Shown: in pieces, positions 1 to 11,179 of the stretch
Layout of the letters: every line of letters starts with the position of its first letter
How positions within the stretch are numbered: position 1 is the first letter of the stretch
Assembly: GCA_031002005.1 (NCBI GenBank)
Contig: JARYHS010009186.1
Location: 184,724,437 to 184,788,436, forward strand
DNA: 64,000 nucleotides
Direction of reading: 5' to 3'
From: Vandiemenella viatica
Taxonomy: Eukaryota; Arthropoda; Insecta; Orthoptera; Morabidae
Made by a program: the position numbers and the translations under genes
The notes under the pieces: generated by a model
Databases searched by the model: none
What the model was told of the DNA's origin: nothing
What the model saw: only the letters and a program-made list of their open reading frames with translations

Positions 1-1343
1 CCGCTTTCTTAACATTGACGTGTGAGAGTGCTGTTAGCACTTCTTTCCGTGATTTCGTCTATTGCGTCGTCTGCCTGCTGTTCGGCTACTAGGAATCGCT
101 GCAGTCGGTCTTCTACAAATTGTATATGTACAGCATCTTGGGGTGCTTCGATGGGCCGGAAGTTGGCTTCGAAAACATCTGCCAGTGCATCTGCTTTAGC
201 CACAGGCTCGCAGACTACTTGATTCCCTATCATTAGAGGCGGAATCCTGTCCTTTCTGCGCATTAGCCCCTTGGTTGCCTTCCACGCAGAACCGTCTTCT
301 GTATTGAGGGACGCAACCCTGGCGGACCATTCACGTATACGGTGTTGCTCGAGGACTGCTTTTATTTCTCGCCGCATCCTGTTTATAGTTCTTTTCGCTG
401 CGGGGTCCCTGGTGACCTGCCACTCCCTTGTAGCTCTGTTCTTAAGAGTGATTGCCTCCTTGATGTCAGGTGGAAGTTGTTTAGAGCAGGCTGGCGGCTT
501 TCTGGAAGCAGGTGTAGCTGCCTCAACAGCCTCGTTAATCCACGTGGCTAGGTTAGCCATGGCGACATCCGGTCCTGAAGTTGTCGGCGTCAGTGCCTCT
601 TGGACACGTCTGGTAAGTTGTTCCTTGAACATGTCCCAGTCAGTGCGTCTCAGGTTGTGGTGTCGTCGCTCTCCACGTGCCAAGATGTCTGTGGCCAGGT
701 AGAATATGACAGGGACATGGTCAGAAGACAACGCAGTTTTGGTTGTTACACCAATATTGTGGTGGAGTCCTTTTGTGATGGCTATGTCCAGCACATCTGG
801 CAAGCCATGATTGAAGATGGTAGGTTCAGTTGGACCCCACACTGCTGCATCATGAGCTTCGCTTACGCGGAGGAGCCGACGTCCACTGGTGTTCGTAGCT
901 CTGGAATTCCAAGCCGTGTGCTTGGCGTTGAAATCCCCTGCCATAAAGATGTTTCCTCGCAGCCGAAGGAGCGCAAGCTACATCATCCTCCGCTAAGAGT
1001 ACCCCTGGGAGGTCTGTAGATGGCAATGAGTACCAGTTTGCCACGAGAGGTCTCGATTAGCAACTCCCGTTGCTTCAATAGTTGCTAGCTCTGGTAGGAC
1101 TATCGGGTAGTGTATGATCGTGTTCCTTACGTAGACGGCTGTGCCACCCCCTGCAGTCAGGCGGTCATTCCTGTAGCATGAATAATTTGGTACAGCTTCC
1201 TTAATGCCAGGCTTTAGGTGGGTTTCATTGACTAAGCAGGCGTCAATGCCCTCCTCTCTTAGAAAGTCTCTAAATTCTCCCAACTGCCGCCACAGGCCGT
1301 TGGCATTCCACGAGCAGATTGAAATGTCTTCAATTCTGGCCAT
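1..1343 (-). pseudogene. LINE ORF2 N-terminal endonuclease domain (EEP family), frameshifted and partial
   Basis: Start of the pol-like ORF2. ISICSWNANGL at the N-terminus, LVNETHLKPG (catalytic Glu strand), GGGTAVYVRN, then GDFNAKHTAWNSR and SDHVPVIF (catalytic Asp/Asn and Ser-Asp-His) follow the exonuclease-endonuclease-phosphatase fold in order. This nuclease nicks the target so that reverse transcription can be primed there. The frame changes between about 1070 and 940: the first part runs in the 1379-993 frame and the GDFNAKH part in the 944-9 frame. The ORF reaches only the linker before the reverse transcriptase at the window edge. Confidence 0.85.
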
Positions 1344-2984
1344 CGTGCAAGTTTGTTGTATCCTTGTGGACAGCCTCAAGCGCTGACTGAACTGCAGCAG
1401 AAATTTGCCGCGGAATGTCTTGGATCATAGTGATGACAGCTTGCAGTAATGATTGCACCATACTAAGCATTGAATCGTCATTCTGACTTTCTGTGTTCTG
1501 CGGGCTGGTTTTTAGATGCGCCCCTTGCTTGTTTGGTCCGGTGGTCGTTTTCCGCGCCAATCAGTTTTCCTCCTGTCATTTACAGGAGGTGCGTTCCCAG
1601 GCGGGAGGTTACATGAGTTGTTTGTATCATTCTGTGTGTGACTCCTGCAGGCTGATTGGTGGCTATTTCCGCATAGGTGACACTCGTTGAGTCCTTAGTA
1701 GCTTGGCTGGCATTTGATACTTTATCTTGATTCATCTTCTGCCTCTGTTGTTTCCTAATGGCAGCGAGGTACAAGGAGTTATTGGCTTTTTGCCTTTCCT
1801 CAAATCTACCGAAGGCAGAACATTTCCTGTAACTTGCTACGTGCTGCCCGCCACAGTTCACGCACTTAGGTGGAGTATCACCTTTCTTAATACCGCAGTC
1901 TTTTGAGGAGTGTTCCCCAGCACACTTCACACACTTGGCAGGCATTGAGCAGTGCCTGGCGACATGCCCTACTCCCTGACAATTAAAACATTGGGGAGGG
2001 CCCCTCTTGCTACGCAGCTTTTCAACTGTAACTCTGAGGGCACAGAGGTCAGTCATTTTGAAAATACCCCTGTTTTCCACGGAGTCGGCTGAGTATAACC
2101 AGGACCAGTGGGACCTCTTGGTTGGTCTTGGGGGAACGGAGCCTCACCACGGTTCTTGCGGCATAGCCTTGTTCTGCTAGTTCCTCTTTAACTTCTTCTG
2201 GTGAGATGCTAAAGGGCATCCCCCTGATGACAACTTTTAGAAACTTTTCCTCCGCTGAGGGAAAGGTGTAGAAGGAAATCTGGTTCAAGGATGCGTATCC
2301 TGTGACCGCATTATGTTCAGCTGCTGTCTTTGTCTGGATCTTGTACAGGTCTTTACCTGCTGTTTTAACTGTGAACCCACCACCACATAGGGTCTTAAAT
2401 TGCTGGTACAGTTTCATATAGCTGTCCTTATAATTCAGTATCAGTGGTGGAGGCCTGTATGTTTTGACGCTACTGCTTTCTGGTTGTCCCTCCGTTTGGA
2501 GAGAGGCAAATTAGTTGCAGGTTGGAACTGCGGGGGCAGTAGTGCTCAGTCTTGCTGCGGGAGAGGTGCGTCGCGGTTCAACAAAGCCATCCGCATCCAC
2601 TACTCTTTTCGTTCGTGCAGTCTTCATGTAGATGTTCTTCATAGCCTTGCAGGAGGTGGAAGTGGCTCTCTTCTTTCTCCGCCCCTCCTTGTCGTTTGTC
2701 ACTGCCGTTCTTTTCCTTGATGTGGTAGACTGGTCCTGCTCTGCGGCCATGTCTGCGTCCTCATCTGAAGAAGTATCGCTATACCAGTCCATATTAGATT
2801 CAGCGATAGTATTCGCATTGATTTGCTGGTCCAGTCCTTGAGTATCTTGTGGAGCCGATGCGTGGTCCAAGTCCGTAAGCCGGGTCGTCAACGGGGCCGC
2901 TGCTGCCGCCGGCAAAGCCGGGTGCCCTGGGGCACTCGACCCGCCTGGCACGGCAGTGCGGCGAGAACTTCCCTTGTTGCCCAT
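1330..2984 (-). pseudogene. LINE ORF1 (gag-like, CCHC zinc-knuckle nucleic-acid-binding protein), frameshifted
   Basis: Nucleocapsid-like protein that would coat the element RNA. Read in pieces: an Ala/Pro/Ser-rich and basic N-terminal part (2984-2511) beginning MGNKGSSRRTAV; a PRE_C2HC-like part (2417-2049) with FYTFPSAEEKFLKVVIRGMP and SPEEVKEEL; three zinc knuckles in 2080-1580 (CFNCQGVGHVARHC, CVKCAGEHSSKDC, CVNCGGQHVASYRKC); and a C-terminal part (1560-1330) ending NLHDGQN. At least three frame changes join the pieces, near 2510-2420, 2100-2050 and 1600-1560, so no intact protein can be made. The knuckle series is the strongest family evidence. Confidence 0.85.
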
Positions 2985-2999
2985 CTTCGCTCGACGGAT

Positions 3000-3609
3000 G
3001 TCAACACGGAACTATACTGCCCGCGTTCTGTTTGACCGGGCCTTTATCATCTCGTGTGATACCTTCGCTGAAGATAAGTATTTCCGGGAATGTATTGCAT
3101 AGGTGCAATCACAAAAATAGTGCAAAACAAATGTAATTAATACAATCAAGTAATTTTTTAAAAGTAAATTTCTTTTCACCGTTTCCTGAGGAATCATTCC
3201 ATTGTGCTTCAAAAATTTTTAACGCTATGCTATCACCGTTTGTCTGTTCAGGCTAATACCAATAAGAAGTTAACCACACACACTTATAACATACTAGTTT
3301 TAACGCCCGTCAAAAACGACGGGTAACATGTATGGTGGTAGTAGGAATTTATTCCGGAAAGGTAGTGAGGAAGAGGAAAAAACGAATATGGATAATTTAA
3401 ATGATATTTTTCGTGATATGGGTACCTTACTCTGGTTAAATTATCGGAATATTGGCTAATTTTTTTTTTTTTTTTTTAAATAAATGCATTTTGCTTTAAA
3501 TAACGGAAAGTATAGTATCAAAAACGGTGTCTGTTATTTATTTTACTGATACATTTTGTAATTACGTACGTTTCATGTAAACTTTCTCTGATTTCTTAAT
3601 AACCATAAT
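3000..3609. other. AT-rich interval without recognised genes
   Basis: Contains the possible Helitron end above, a T-run near 3462-3477 and short frames without recognisable motifs. Nothing else seen. Confidence 0.6.
3293..3325 (-). repeat. Possible Helitron 3' terminus (hairpin plus CTAG)
   Basis: Read on the minus strand, a hairpin with six-base arms CCCGTC and GACGGG around a T-rich loop is followed eight bases later by CTAG and then T. This is the arrangement expected at a Helitron 3' end. No matching TC 5' end was located and the sequence differs from the other Helitron-like family in this window, so this is a motif call only. Confidence 0.35.
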
Positions 3610-5010
3610 TGTTTCTTATCTTCTGACAAAAAGAATTATTTGGGTGAATATAATATGTGAGCCTGAAGTACTCAGAAATATTAACAGACGTATTAAACAC
3701 GGACAGGGACAATGGCGCTATCATTTAATTGTTTCATAGGCCGTAGATTCGAACTTGCTGAAATACAAACATGACTTGTATTTGACCCTAAAATTTCATA
3801 CGGAAAAATTTGAACAATTCCTGTTTACTTCGAAAGCATCACATTGCTTTTTCATTATTATTATTGAGGCTGGTAAGACATTCATAACGTAATTCCAGCA
3901 ATAGTTTCTGTAACGGCCGGAGAAATTATACAGTGTCCAGATTATTAAATAGCTGAACAATTCCGAAGACATAAATTGTCGGAATACTCGATTCTATAAC
4001 ATTTTTGGCTTGATATCCACTTTAAATAGCCTAATAACTCACGTTTCGCAAGCGTGAAGAAAGACCACTAACGTAAGTGGTCAGTAAAATATGTAAAAAA
4101 AAAAACAAATAAACCGTGATATATAAACTCTGATCAAGCAGCAACATTAGTGGAAGTTTTAATTAAACTGAAATTGAGCCTAGGCTGGAATGACATTTGG
4201 CATTAGTGATTGTAGCAGAGACTATGATAAATTTAGATTTCTTAACTTTTAGTTTTATTAGCGACATGTTACTGAAAATGATTCGTATATCCAAGCTTAT
4301 TCAGCCGAAACGATTTGGCAAATTTATTTAAGAATAAAATTCTACATAAAACAAAATTTATGAATGTGTTTTCGCAATTAATTTCGTAGCAGTAGCGTAT
4401 GTGTTAAAATGTGCACATATTCTCTGATTTATAATATCTCTGACGCTGTTATTTTTGCGGCAAGAATATCGTTGTTAGATTGCAAAGCTGTTTGTTGTGA
4501 TTTAAATTGGTTAATTTTTTTTAATAATAATAAGAATTGTTTTTATTTACATGTTGTAAATACTAAACGCTGTAGCTAAAGGCAAAAATCAAGAGAAGTA
4601 ATGAGTTTCACACCGCGTATCCTTGATGATTTAAATCTACATAAAAGGTAAACTTATAGCTCATTTAATAGCTAACAAGTGTATAAATTTTGGTCATGAA
4701 ATTTAGCCTATGCCGGAATGACATACAGCATTCTCTATTTAATATAATTTTCTTAAAGTTGACCCGTTATTGAAAAGTAATTCCACGTTTCTTAGGCGGT
4801 AAGGTATATCAATATTTTTTTAATATATGAAATGCCATTAAATGCCATGAAGGAATGTGTTAGGGCAATTAATTTCATAGCAGTTGCTTGACTATTAAAC
4901 TGCGCACCTAACCTCTAATTGCTAATGTCTGTGGTCACTGTTAAATTCGGGGGTGACGGCTGGCACGTCACTTCACCATCTCCTTACCAATAGCTATCGA
5001 GGAGCGGGCT
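3610..5010 (-). repeat. Unclassified dispersed repeat RA, copy 1 (with internal duplication)
   Basis: Reverse-complement similarity by eye to 59040-59870: shared landmarks are the TAGCTATTG start, CCTAGGC, the ACTGACCAC...GTGGTC region, AACGGCCGGAG/CTCTGGCCATTACAG, and TGTCCGTGTTTTATAC. Copy 1 also contains an internal direct duplication: about 4170-4460 resembles about 4690-4945 (both GAAATTNAGCCTANGC...AATTAATTTC...GCAGT). No coding frame and no terminal inverted repeats were recognised, so the class is unknown. Confidence 0.6.
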
Positions 5011-7689
5011 GTATTCAGACAGAGCATTTTTTTAAAGAGGATACAAAACATATTTTAAAGCTATCATTTTTTAACCGTTAAGTGATACATTGAGGAGTAC
5101 TTCGATTCCGTATCAATAATCCTAGCGACATTATCCGTTCTTTTGTATAATTATTCGGTCATAAAAACCGATAAATGTCGTTAGAAGACCTGCATACCAA
5201 CAGCCATCAAAATGTACAAGTGTGCAAGAATTTGCTGTGCTGTGCATGCCCCATTGCCTGTCTACAGTCTGCTGACACGTGATTTGTGCGAATGCGCAAC
5301 TGCGTGTCGCGCACCAATCTGTCACCGCAGCTAAGTCACAACTCAACTCTGATGCAGTCATAGAAGTTCTCTCTTTAACAAGTGTGGATTTCGTGGCATA
5401 GACGAAGATTGTTTTCTATGGAATGTACTTTCATGTTAAACAATTTATAATAGATATGAATGATACAATCATATATATTATTTCTAAAAAACCTTTTTTG
5501 TGACGAGAAACCTTGCTCCTGTCATACATAACAAAAATCGATAAATAAGGTATTATGTTAAAGAGTACCTTCTCCGCTTTAGTAACTTCATCAATAATTA
5601 AAAAGGAATTCAACCCGAAAATGAAAAAAATGTGAACAATAGATATCTCGGGTAAGCGATAGTTCAGAATGAAGCCACTAGGGTTTGCTGGCGTCGATAA
5701 GGAGTGATCGCAGTACCGGTAGATAGAAGTACCACACATTACAGAGACTGAAAAAAACTGCATATTTTTAGAGTAAGGAGTATTGTATATCATTCGTGAA
5801 TTTTTCACACGGATCACCAGGTAAACTTAAAATGTGTGCTAACCTTTACAGTTCATTGGGTCTGATACAAAGGACTTAAAGAAGTCGAAGCTTGACGAGA
5901 ATTTTTCTTTTCCATAAATAAATGTTGTTTTAATTATACTTAACTATCGCCATATTAATGTGGACTTAAATTTCGTAGGAAAAAATTGTTGCTAGCGTTG
6001 CCAAATTTGTTCTGCAAATATTTTAAGTATTTTAGCGATATTGCTAGACGTATAATCACTAATGCATCAAAATGAATTAATAAAATATAATCTCTGTTTT
6101 TTTGGGGGTTTTTTGGTGGTAAGGTGATATAATTCATCATAAATATAGTAGTTGAAGTGATAAATTTGTACCTAACGGTGTTATAAATCAGTACTGCGGT
6201 AATATGACTGGTTACACTTCTTCACTTATTTCAGACGACTTTGAGATACAGAAATGTAAATAACTGTTTGTTGCATTTAGTCGTTTATAAATGAAAGCAA
6301 TGTGTTGACAGTCTTAACGAAATGGATAAAACAATCGAAGCATTCTCATAACAAAAAACAGTTTTTATGTTTTAAGCGGAAATATGTTTATCGATATTGT
6401 CTTTAGCTTATTACAACACTAAAAAGCACAAGAAGCTGGAAAGTTAATAACAAATTAAAATAATTGGTCTGAACCTTTTTCAGTGGACATCATAATTCTT
6501 ACGTACATCTCATTTTCAATTTGAAAATATTATGAAAAGTTACAGAACTAATGTACACATTATGAAATAGAAGTTTCTCTTCAGTGTATATGTGGTGTGG
6601 CGACTCCATTTACAGCATCGAAAGTGGCAACAACATATAGTAGTTTTAGAGACTCTACACAATGTTAATTTTTTGAATCTGTATGATATTAGAAAGTAAG
6701 AAGTCTTTTTTGACTGTGATAGGTCACAGATATCGATTGAAGAAACCTTAACTACATTGATGTGCTTTGTGTGTGTATACGTCGTGTGTTCATAGTCGTT
6801 TAACACTTTCTGAATTCCATTAACGAAACCTCACTTTCTTATGCTCACTTCAAGAGATTAGCAACTACTCCAACTTACAACTTAGCAGTCAACTCTTTCG
6901 AATCAGGATTTAATTTTGATTCACGCTCATGTACTCGTAACTTAAAGAAAATAGTTTCCTTGTATGTCTGTAAGTAGTAGATGATTGTTACTTAATCGAA
7001 ATAATGTTAAACTGGATAATGTATCAAGATATTCACAGGGGAAATTATAGTAAGTCTAAACTACGCTTCTATACCCTGTTCACTCCTAACTGGCGGCCCA
7101 AGGTCATGTTTCACTGGCCCCGCTTCGCACCTCACCACCCCCTCCCTTTCTACCTAGCCGAGCTGAGCGCTGTTTCCCGGTAGGCGAGTAGCAAATTTCC
7201 CCTTCGCATGTAGTGGTAAGGACAGCGGAGTTGCGATAGAGTAGACTGACCTCTGTTAATTGAACAGACTATAGTAGAAGATTATCATTTTACTCAGCTA
7301 GAACAATGTGAAAAATCGATTGTCTGAGGAACAAAAATAAATTATATGCATTAACAAACGTTAATAAAGCAGCTAATTCGATAAAAATGTGTAAATTTGC
7401 ATTTTTTTCACTTTAAGCCAAAAGCCATAATATTTTAAGTATCACACGAAAATGAAATGGAATTTAATGAATCGTAACAATAGTATACTAGCGGAAATTG
7501 AAACTGCAACATCCCGAAGGACTTGCGATGAGAGAAGGTATCACAACATGAAGAGTATTAAACGATTAAAAATTGAATGTTTTACATGTAATAGAACGAG
7601 AATTATTGGGCTATTAACTATGGAAAACCGCTATGTATACGTGGCGAACAGTCTTTTGTAACATGACACTTTTTTGTCCACATGTTCTT
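5011..7689. other. AT-rich interval; GC-richer patch at 7080-7240
   Basis: Only short frames without recognisable domains. A GC-richer patch near 7085-7240 (CCGCTTCGCACCTCACC and nearby) stands out against the AT-rich surroundings but matches nothing I know. Confidence 0.5.
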
Positions 7690-8010
7690 GTTACCAAGTA
7701 TGTCTAGGCGAAGAGTGACGACCATCTATACCCAAATGTCTGTGAGAGAGGTTGGAGAATTGGCGAGATTAAAATCATATCGATAAATCTCCAGAAGGAT
7801 TGGCCGCAGCGCAATGTCGATAAACAAACTTGATACCTAGTGGATGAAAATAGGCTCTAGTACTCCTAGAGCAAGTATAAGTCTATACAGAAGGAGAACA
7901 GCACGTGAAGACTGCCTTATTGTGTGGGTGGCTGTTGCTATAGTGGCAGTCACGAAATTAGTCCTGTGAAGGTCACGGAGTATCCGAACAGTGTTGCAAA
8001 TCAGCAAAAA
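7690..8010 (+). pseudogene. Possible Tc1-like transposase N-terminal remnant
   Basis: Around 7890-8000 a broken plus-strand frame reads RRTAREDCLIVWVAVA then SRSIRTVLQ. This resembles the TAREDRxIVRxA...TVRRRL stretch of the second helix-turn-helix in Tc1-family transposases, the DNA-binding half of the enzyme. Stops and frame changes interrupt it. It may belong to the same relic as 9200-10075 or to a different Tc1 family. Confidence 0.4.
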
Positions 8011-9199
8011 AATCAACTTTCAGTAATGAGTGCGAAAAAATTTCTAAAACATAATACTTAACATGCGGGACAAGGTGATGTGCTTTTTAATTCCAAATAT
8101 TTGTGTGACTGTTTTTAAAAAAATAGTAATGTGTTTCCATGAAAATTAGAAATCAAAATACTTTTTCACTTCAACCGACAGAAAAAGCAATAAAAATAAT
8201 AAGTAATAACTCAAAAAAAATTATGCGCCTTCCTGAAAGTTAACAGACTCATACCGAATACATTCTATTCATTAAATAGGGAAGCATGTGAATAAAAAAA
8301 ATAAAATGTTACACGATGCGCTTAGTTGTTTCGGCTGTGTAATGTAAAATGTTGTCGCTGACTAACTTACGTTTTCTTTGTTTACGTAAAATCTTCCAGC
8401 GAGAAAGTTTCTAAGAAAATACTGAAATTAATTCTGGTAGCAGGCAAAGCCTCTTCAGACAACCCCTTTTAGATTGTTTCACAGTTTATATTTGCGCGAA
8501 TGATTGCGCGCAGCGCATGCCGCAGTGCCGGCTGGTCGGTCGGTTCGTTTACGACTGAGAAACATATTTCCTGTCCTCCACAGAAAAGATATTTTCAGCT
8601 TCTGTAAGAATTATTATTGTCATTGTACACAATGGCCCATACATGACAAATTTCGCGAGAAATCTTCAAAAGCAAAGACAAAACGAAAATTAATTTATAA
8701 AATGTAAGGGATCGATTATACATAGAAATGACTGCCACAAATACCTCCATGTCAGTGTTTGTAATTTAGCGAAGTATTTTTTATTTTTTTTGCGTATTAG
8801 TTATTGGTAATATTCCTTAAAAATACTTTAAAATATCTGCTACAATGATTTTAATTAGGTTTCCAATGCCCAGGCGGCCTGCAGGTTCGCGAATATTACT
8901 TCTGTCTGTTAATACACTAATTGCATGATTATGTTCCTGAACATCACCACCATTAACATTACTCGAATAGGCCTTAAACTAAGGAAATAAAGCGACCGCG
9001 TGTAAAGATACGCATGGACGACCGGCAAAAGCTAATGTGGCAATGTCGCCGGCCCAACCAAGGGACAGAGGGTTGGTGCGGGCAGGGGAGGCAGTGGAGA
9101 CTACGTGACCTTGGCAGGCCTAATTCCATGACGCCGACTATAGCAGACGGGTGACTGCAGACTCGATCCAAGCAGTGGTTGCAGAGAGAGCCACTGCCG
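8011..9199. other. Unassigned interval
   Basis: AT-rich sequence with a GC-richer part at 8980-9180. The latter may be the 5' part of the Tc1-like relic that follows, but no clear motif was read. Confidence 0.4.
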
Positions 9200-10075
9200 G
9201 ATGCTAGTAAATCAATTACTTGAAGCTGGGTTACACTCTCTGATCCCTATGCAATGGGTTCCATTGACCTGATTTCATTACCAGTCTCTTCTAACCCGGT
9301 GTACTGTAAAACTCAAATGGGCACATGAATGGTGGTCATTAGTTTTTGGAGACGAGTCTCTATTCTTATTATCTTGGTTCTCCGGGTGGAGCTACGTCGT
9401 TTCAGCCATCAGAGGACCTCTGATGAAAGCCACAGCACTATGGCCGAAACGCTAGTTTTAAATAAATCGACGCGGCTACACCCGGAGAACTAAGCTAATA
9501 CGTACAACGACCGCGGAAGTCTACACAATCATTTCAGTCAGATTCAGTCTATGACAAAGTGACAATCGACAACATGTTTGCAGGCTTACGCTGTTGTGAT
9601 TTCAGAACGTCTCACATGTCCAGTCACTGGTGTCATGGTTTGGGGGCAATCAGTTTCGACAGCAGGACTGAGTTGCTTCTTTTTCAGGGCACAATGACAG
9701 CCCACCACTACACCACTATGTGTACGTGGTGCTGCACCCTATTGTAATACCCCTTTTGTCCACCATGCAAATCGCATCATCAAACAGGAAATGCCCGTCC
9801 TCAAACTGTGGCACTCATAACACAAGACTTGCAAGGGGTTACGATCACAATTTGGACCACACGATCCCCAGATTTGTTCCTAATAGAGCATCCTGGAATG
9901 CCAGGAGCAGACACATTAGATCACATGGTCACCCAGCACAAACTGTGCAGGAGCTGCCTACCCAAGATATGCAGGTATAAATACCCCAAGAAGACATCCG
10001 CACACTTATTGATTCAATGCCGGCAAGGATCCACTAAAGTATAGGTGCTCAAGGTGGGCACACTTTTTATTGACA
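9200..10075 (+). pseudogene. Tc1-like transposase relic (DDE), split by a palindromic insertion
   Basis: Cut-and-paste transposase fossil. Pieces in order: LLEAGLHSLIPM, WAHEWWSLVFGDESLF (first catalytic Asp region in the usual F-x-DES motif, ends near 9365), a gap, then GAISFDSRTELLLFQGTMTA (9640-9705, matching the WGxIS..SRTPLxxxxGTMTA motif), and TRSPDLFLIEH (third catalytic region). A degenerate tail follows (PRRHPHTY...DPLKYRC...). The end ACTTTTTATTGACAACTGTA near 10060-10080 resembles a Tc1-type terminus. Frameshifts and stops abound, so it is inactive. The break between 9366 and about 9530 is filled by the palindromic element below. Confidence 0.75.
9367..9530. mobile_element. Palindromic (foldback) element FB, copy 1, inserted in the Tc1 relic
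   Basis: Inverted arms begin ATCTTGGTTCTCCGGGTGGA and end with the complementary TACACCCGGAGAACTAAG, with a central AGAGGACCTCT at about 9411-9421. A right-hand extension ACGACCGCGGAAGTCTACAC also recurs in copy 2 at 23632-23810. It interrupts Tc1 coding sequence between the DESLF motif and the downstream part, which supports it being a mobile insertion. The arm contains CTGATGA (9420-9426) and CGAAAC (9444-9449) flanking a weak GCC/GGC stem, reminiscent of Penelope hammerhead regions. Confidence 0.55.
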
Positions 10076-10079
10076 ACTG

Positions 10080-11179
10080 TATTTAAGGGTAGTGAACTTA
10101 GCCTGATCCGTTTCAATCTAGCTATCATTTCTTCTGGGCTTGACCCTGGATATATCTACATAGTTTTCTAAAATTCCACAATTCCTGTCTGCTTGTTACA
10201 CTTTTAATTTCCGCCAGTGTACTGTGAGTACTGTGCAGCGTATACTTTCGCCCAAATAAAAACTTGGAATCAAAACTTAACCAAGCTTTGAAACAACGGC
10301 TCCATAAAAGGAACTAGGTGAAACGGTTTAAAATAAAGTTATTATAGGCAAAAGCAGTGTTGAGACTACACAAACCTTTATTAACTAGGTAAAAGCATGG
10401 CTTTGTGGTGACTCGCGAAGTTTTATTATACTAAATAGTATATACAATCAAACAAATTAAATAATAATCATTGTAATGTTAATATTTAAACTTCACGAAT
10501 TATCATCATAAACCATGTATTTAGTTTGTTGACAAAAAATAATTAGACACATTTATAATAAGACATAATCTTTAAATATTAAAAAAGAATTATGTTTATT
10601 TAATTTGTTTTTAATCATATACAAAATTTATCTTTCGAGTTTCTTCCTGCTGTCTGTAATTTAACATACCCGAATTTTTAACATTACTAATTCTATCGTA
10701 AGAAAATCTTCTATTAAATGCAAAGCCTTCTAAACTTTCTACCTTTGATAACGCAACCTATGTTTTTATTACCTTTTCAAGAAACTTTTACAAAATACAG
10801 AATACAAAATTCAAAGTTGCTTGATAAGAGATTCTAAGTTGCGGTCCTCTTCTGGATCTGCGCCCATGCTTTTGTTGTCACGGGATGCTTGAATCTCCGC
10901 TCATTACGAGGAACTGCAGTATGAGCTGTTGCAACGGGGAGAAGTGGTTGCTTTGATGAACCCTCTCTCAATGAAAGAAATGTAATCAGTGTATCTTTCA
11001 TCGTGCTGCTAACAGACGTATTGTACTGTACTGTATGGCGGGTTTGCGTATCTTATCCGGCCTAAGGATTTCCTGTATTAAAATTCTAGATATTGTGGTT
11101 CCGTCCAGCTTTGTCAACTTTCAATGAATGCTGGACACCCGTGAAGCATTCATTGAATCAATACGCCGGGAAAGTCTCC
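10080..11179. other. AT-rich interval without recognised genes
   Basis: No coding frame of note and no repeat structure recognised. Slightly richer GC at 10840-10960. Confidence 0.5.

Larger units (their letters stand above)
1..3060 (-). mobile_element. Jockey-superfamily non-LTR retrotransposon, 5' part, truncated by window edge
   Basis: Minus-strand LINE with the usual two-ORF order: a gag-like ORF1 with zinc knuckles (2984 down to 1330) followed by an ORF2 that begins with an apurinic-type endonuclease (1343 down to 1). The reverse transcriptase would lie beyond position 1. The ORF2 start codon (1343-1341) overlaps the ORF1 stop (1332-1330) by 14 bases, an arrangement common in jockey-like elements. 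The zinc-knuckle ORF1 with a preceding PRE_C2HC-like segment recalls Drosophila X/jockey elements. Several frameshifts show the copy is dead. Its GC content is well above the flanks. The 5' end is placed near 3060 only by the fall in GC content. Confidence 0.85.

Noticed and set aside
271..702. 143-codon plus-strand frame
   Set aside because: Antisense shadow of the LINE ORF2 endonuclease/linker; no domain.
5131..5361. 76-codon minus-strand Cys-rich frame as a small secreted peptide
   Set aside because: No signal peptide at the start (MTASELSCDLAAV), irregular Cys spacing, no flanking gene signals.
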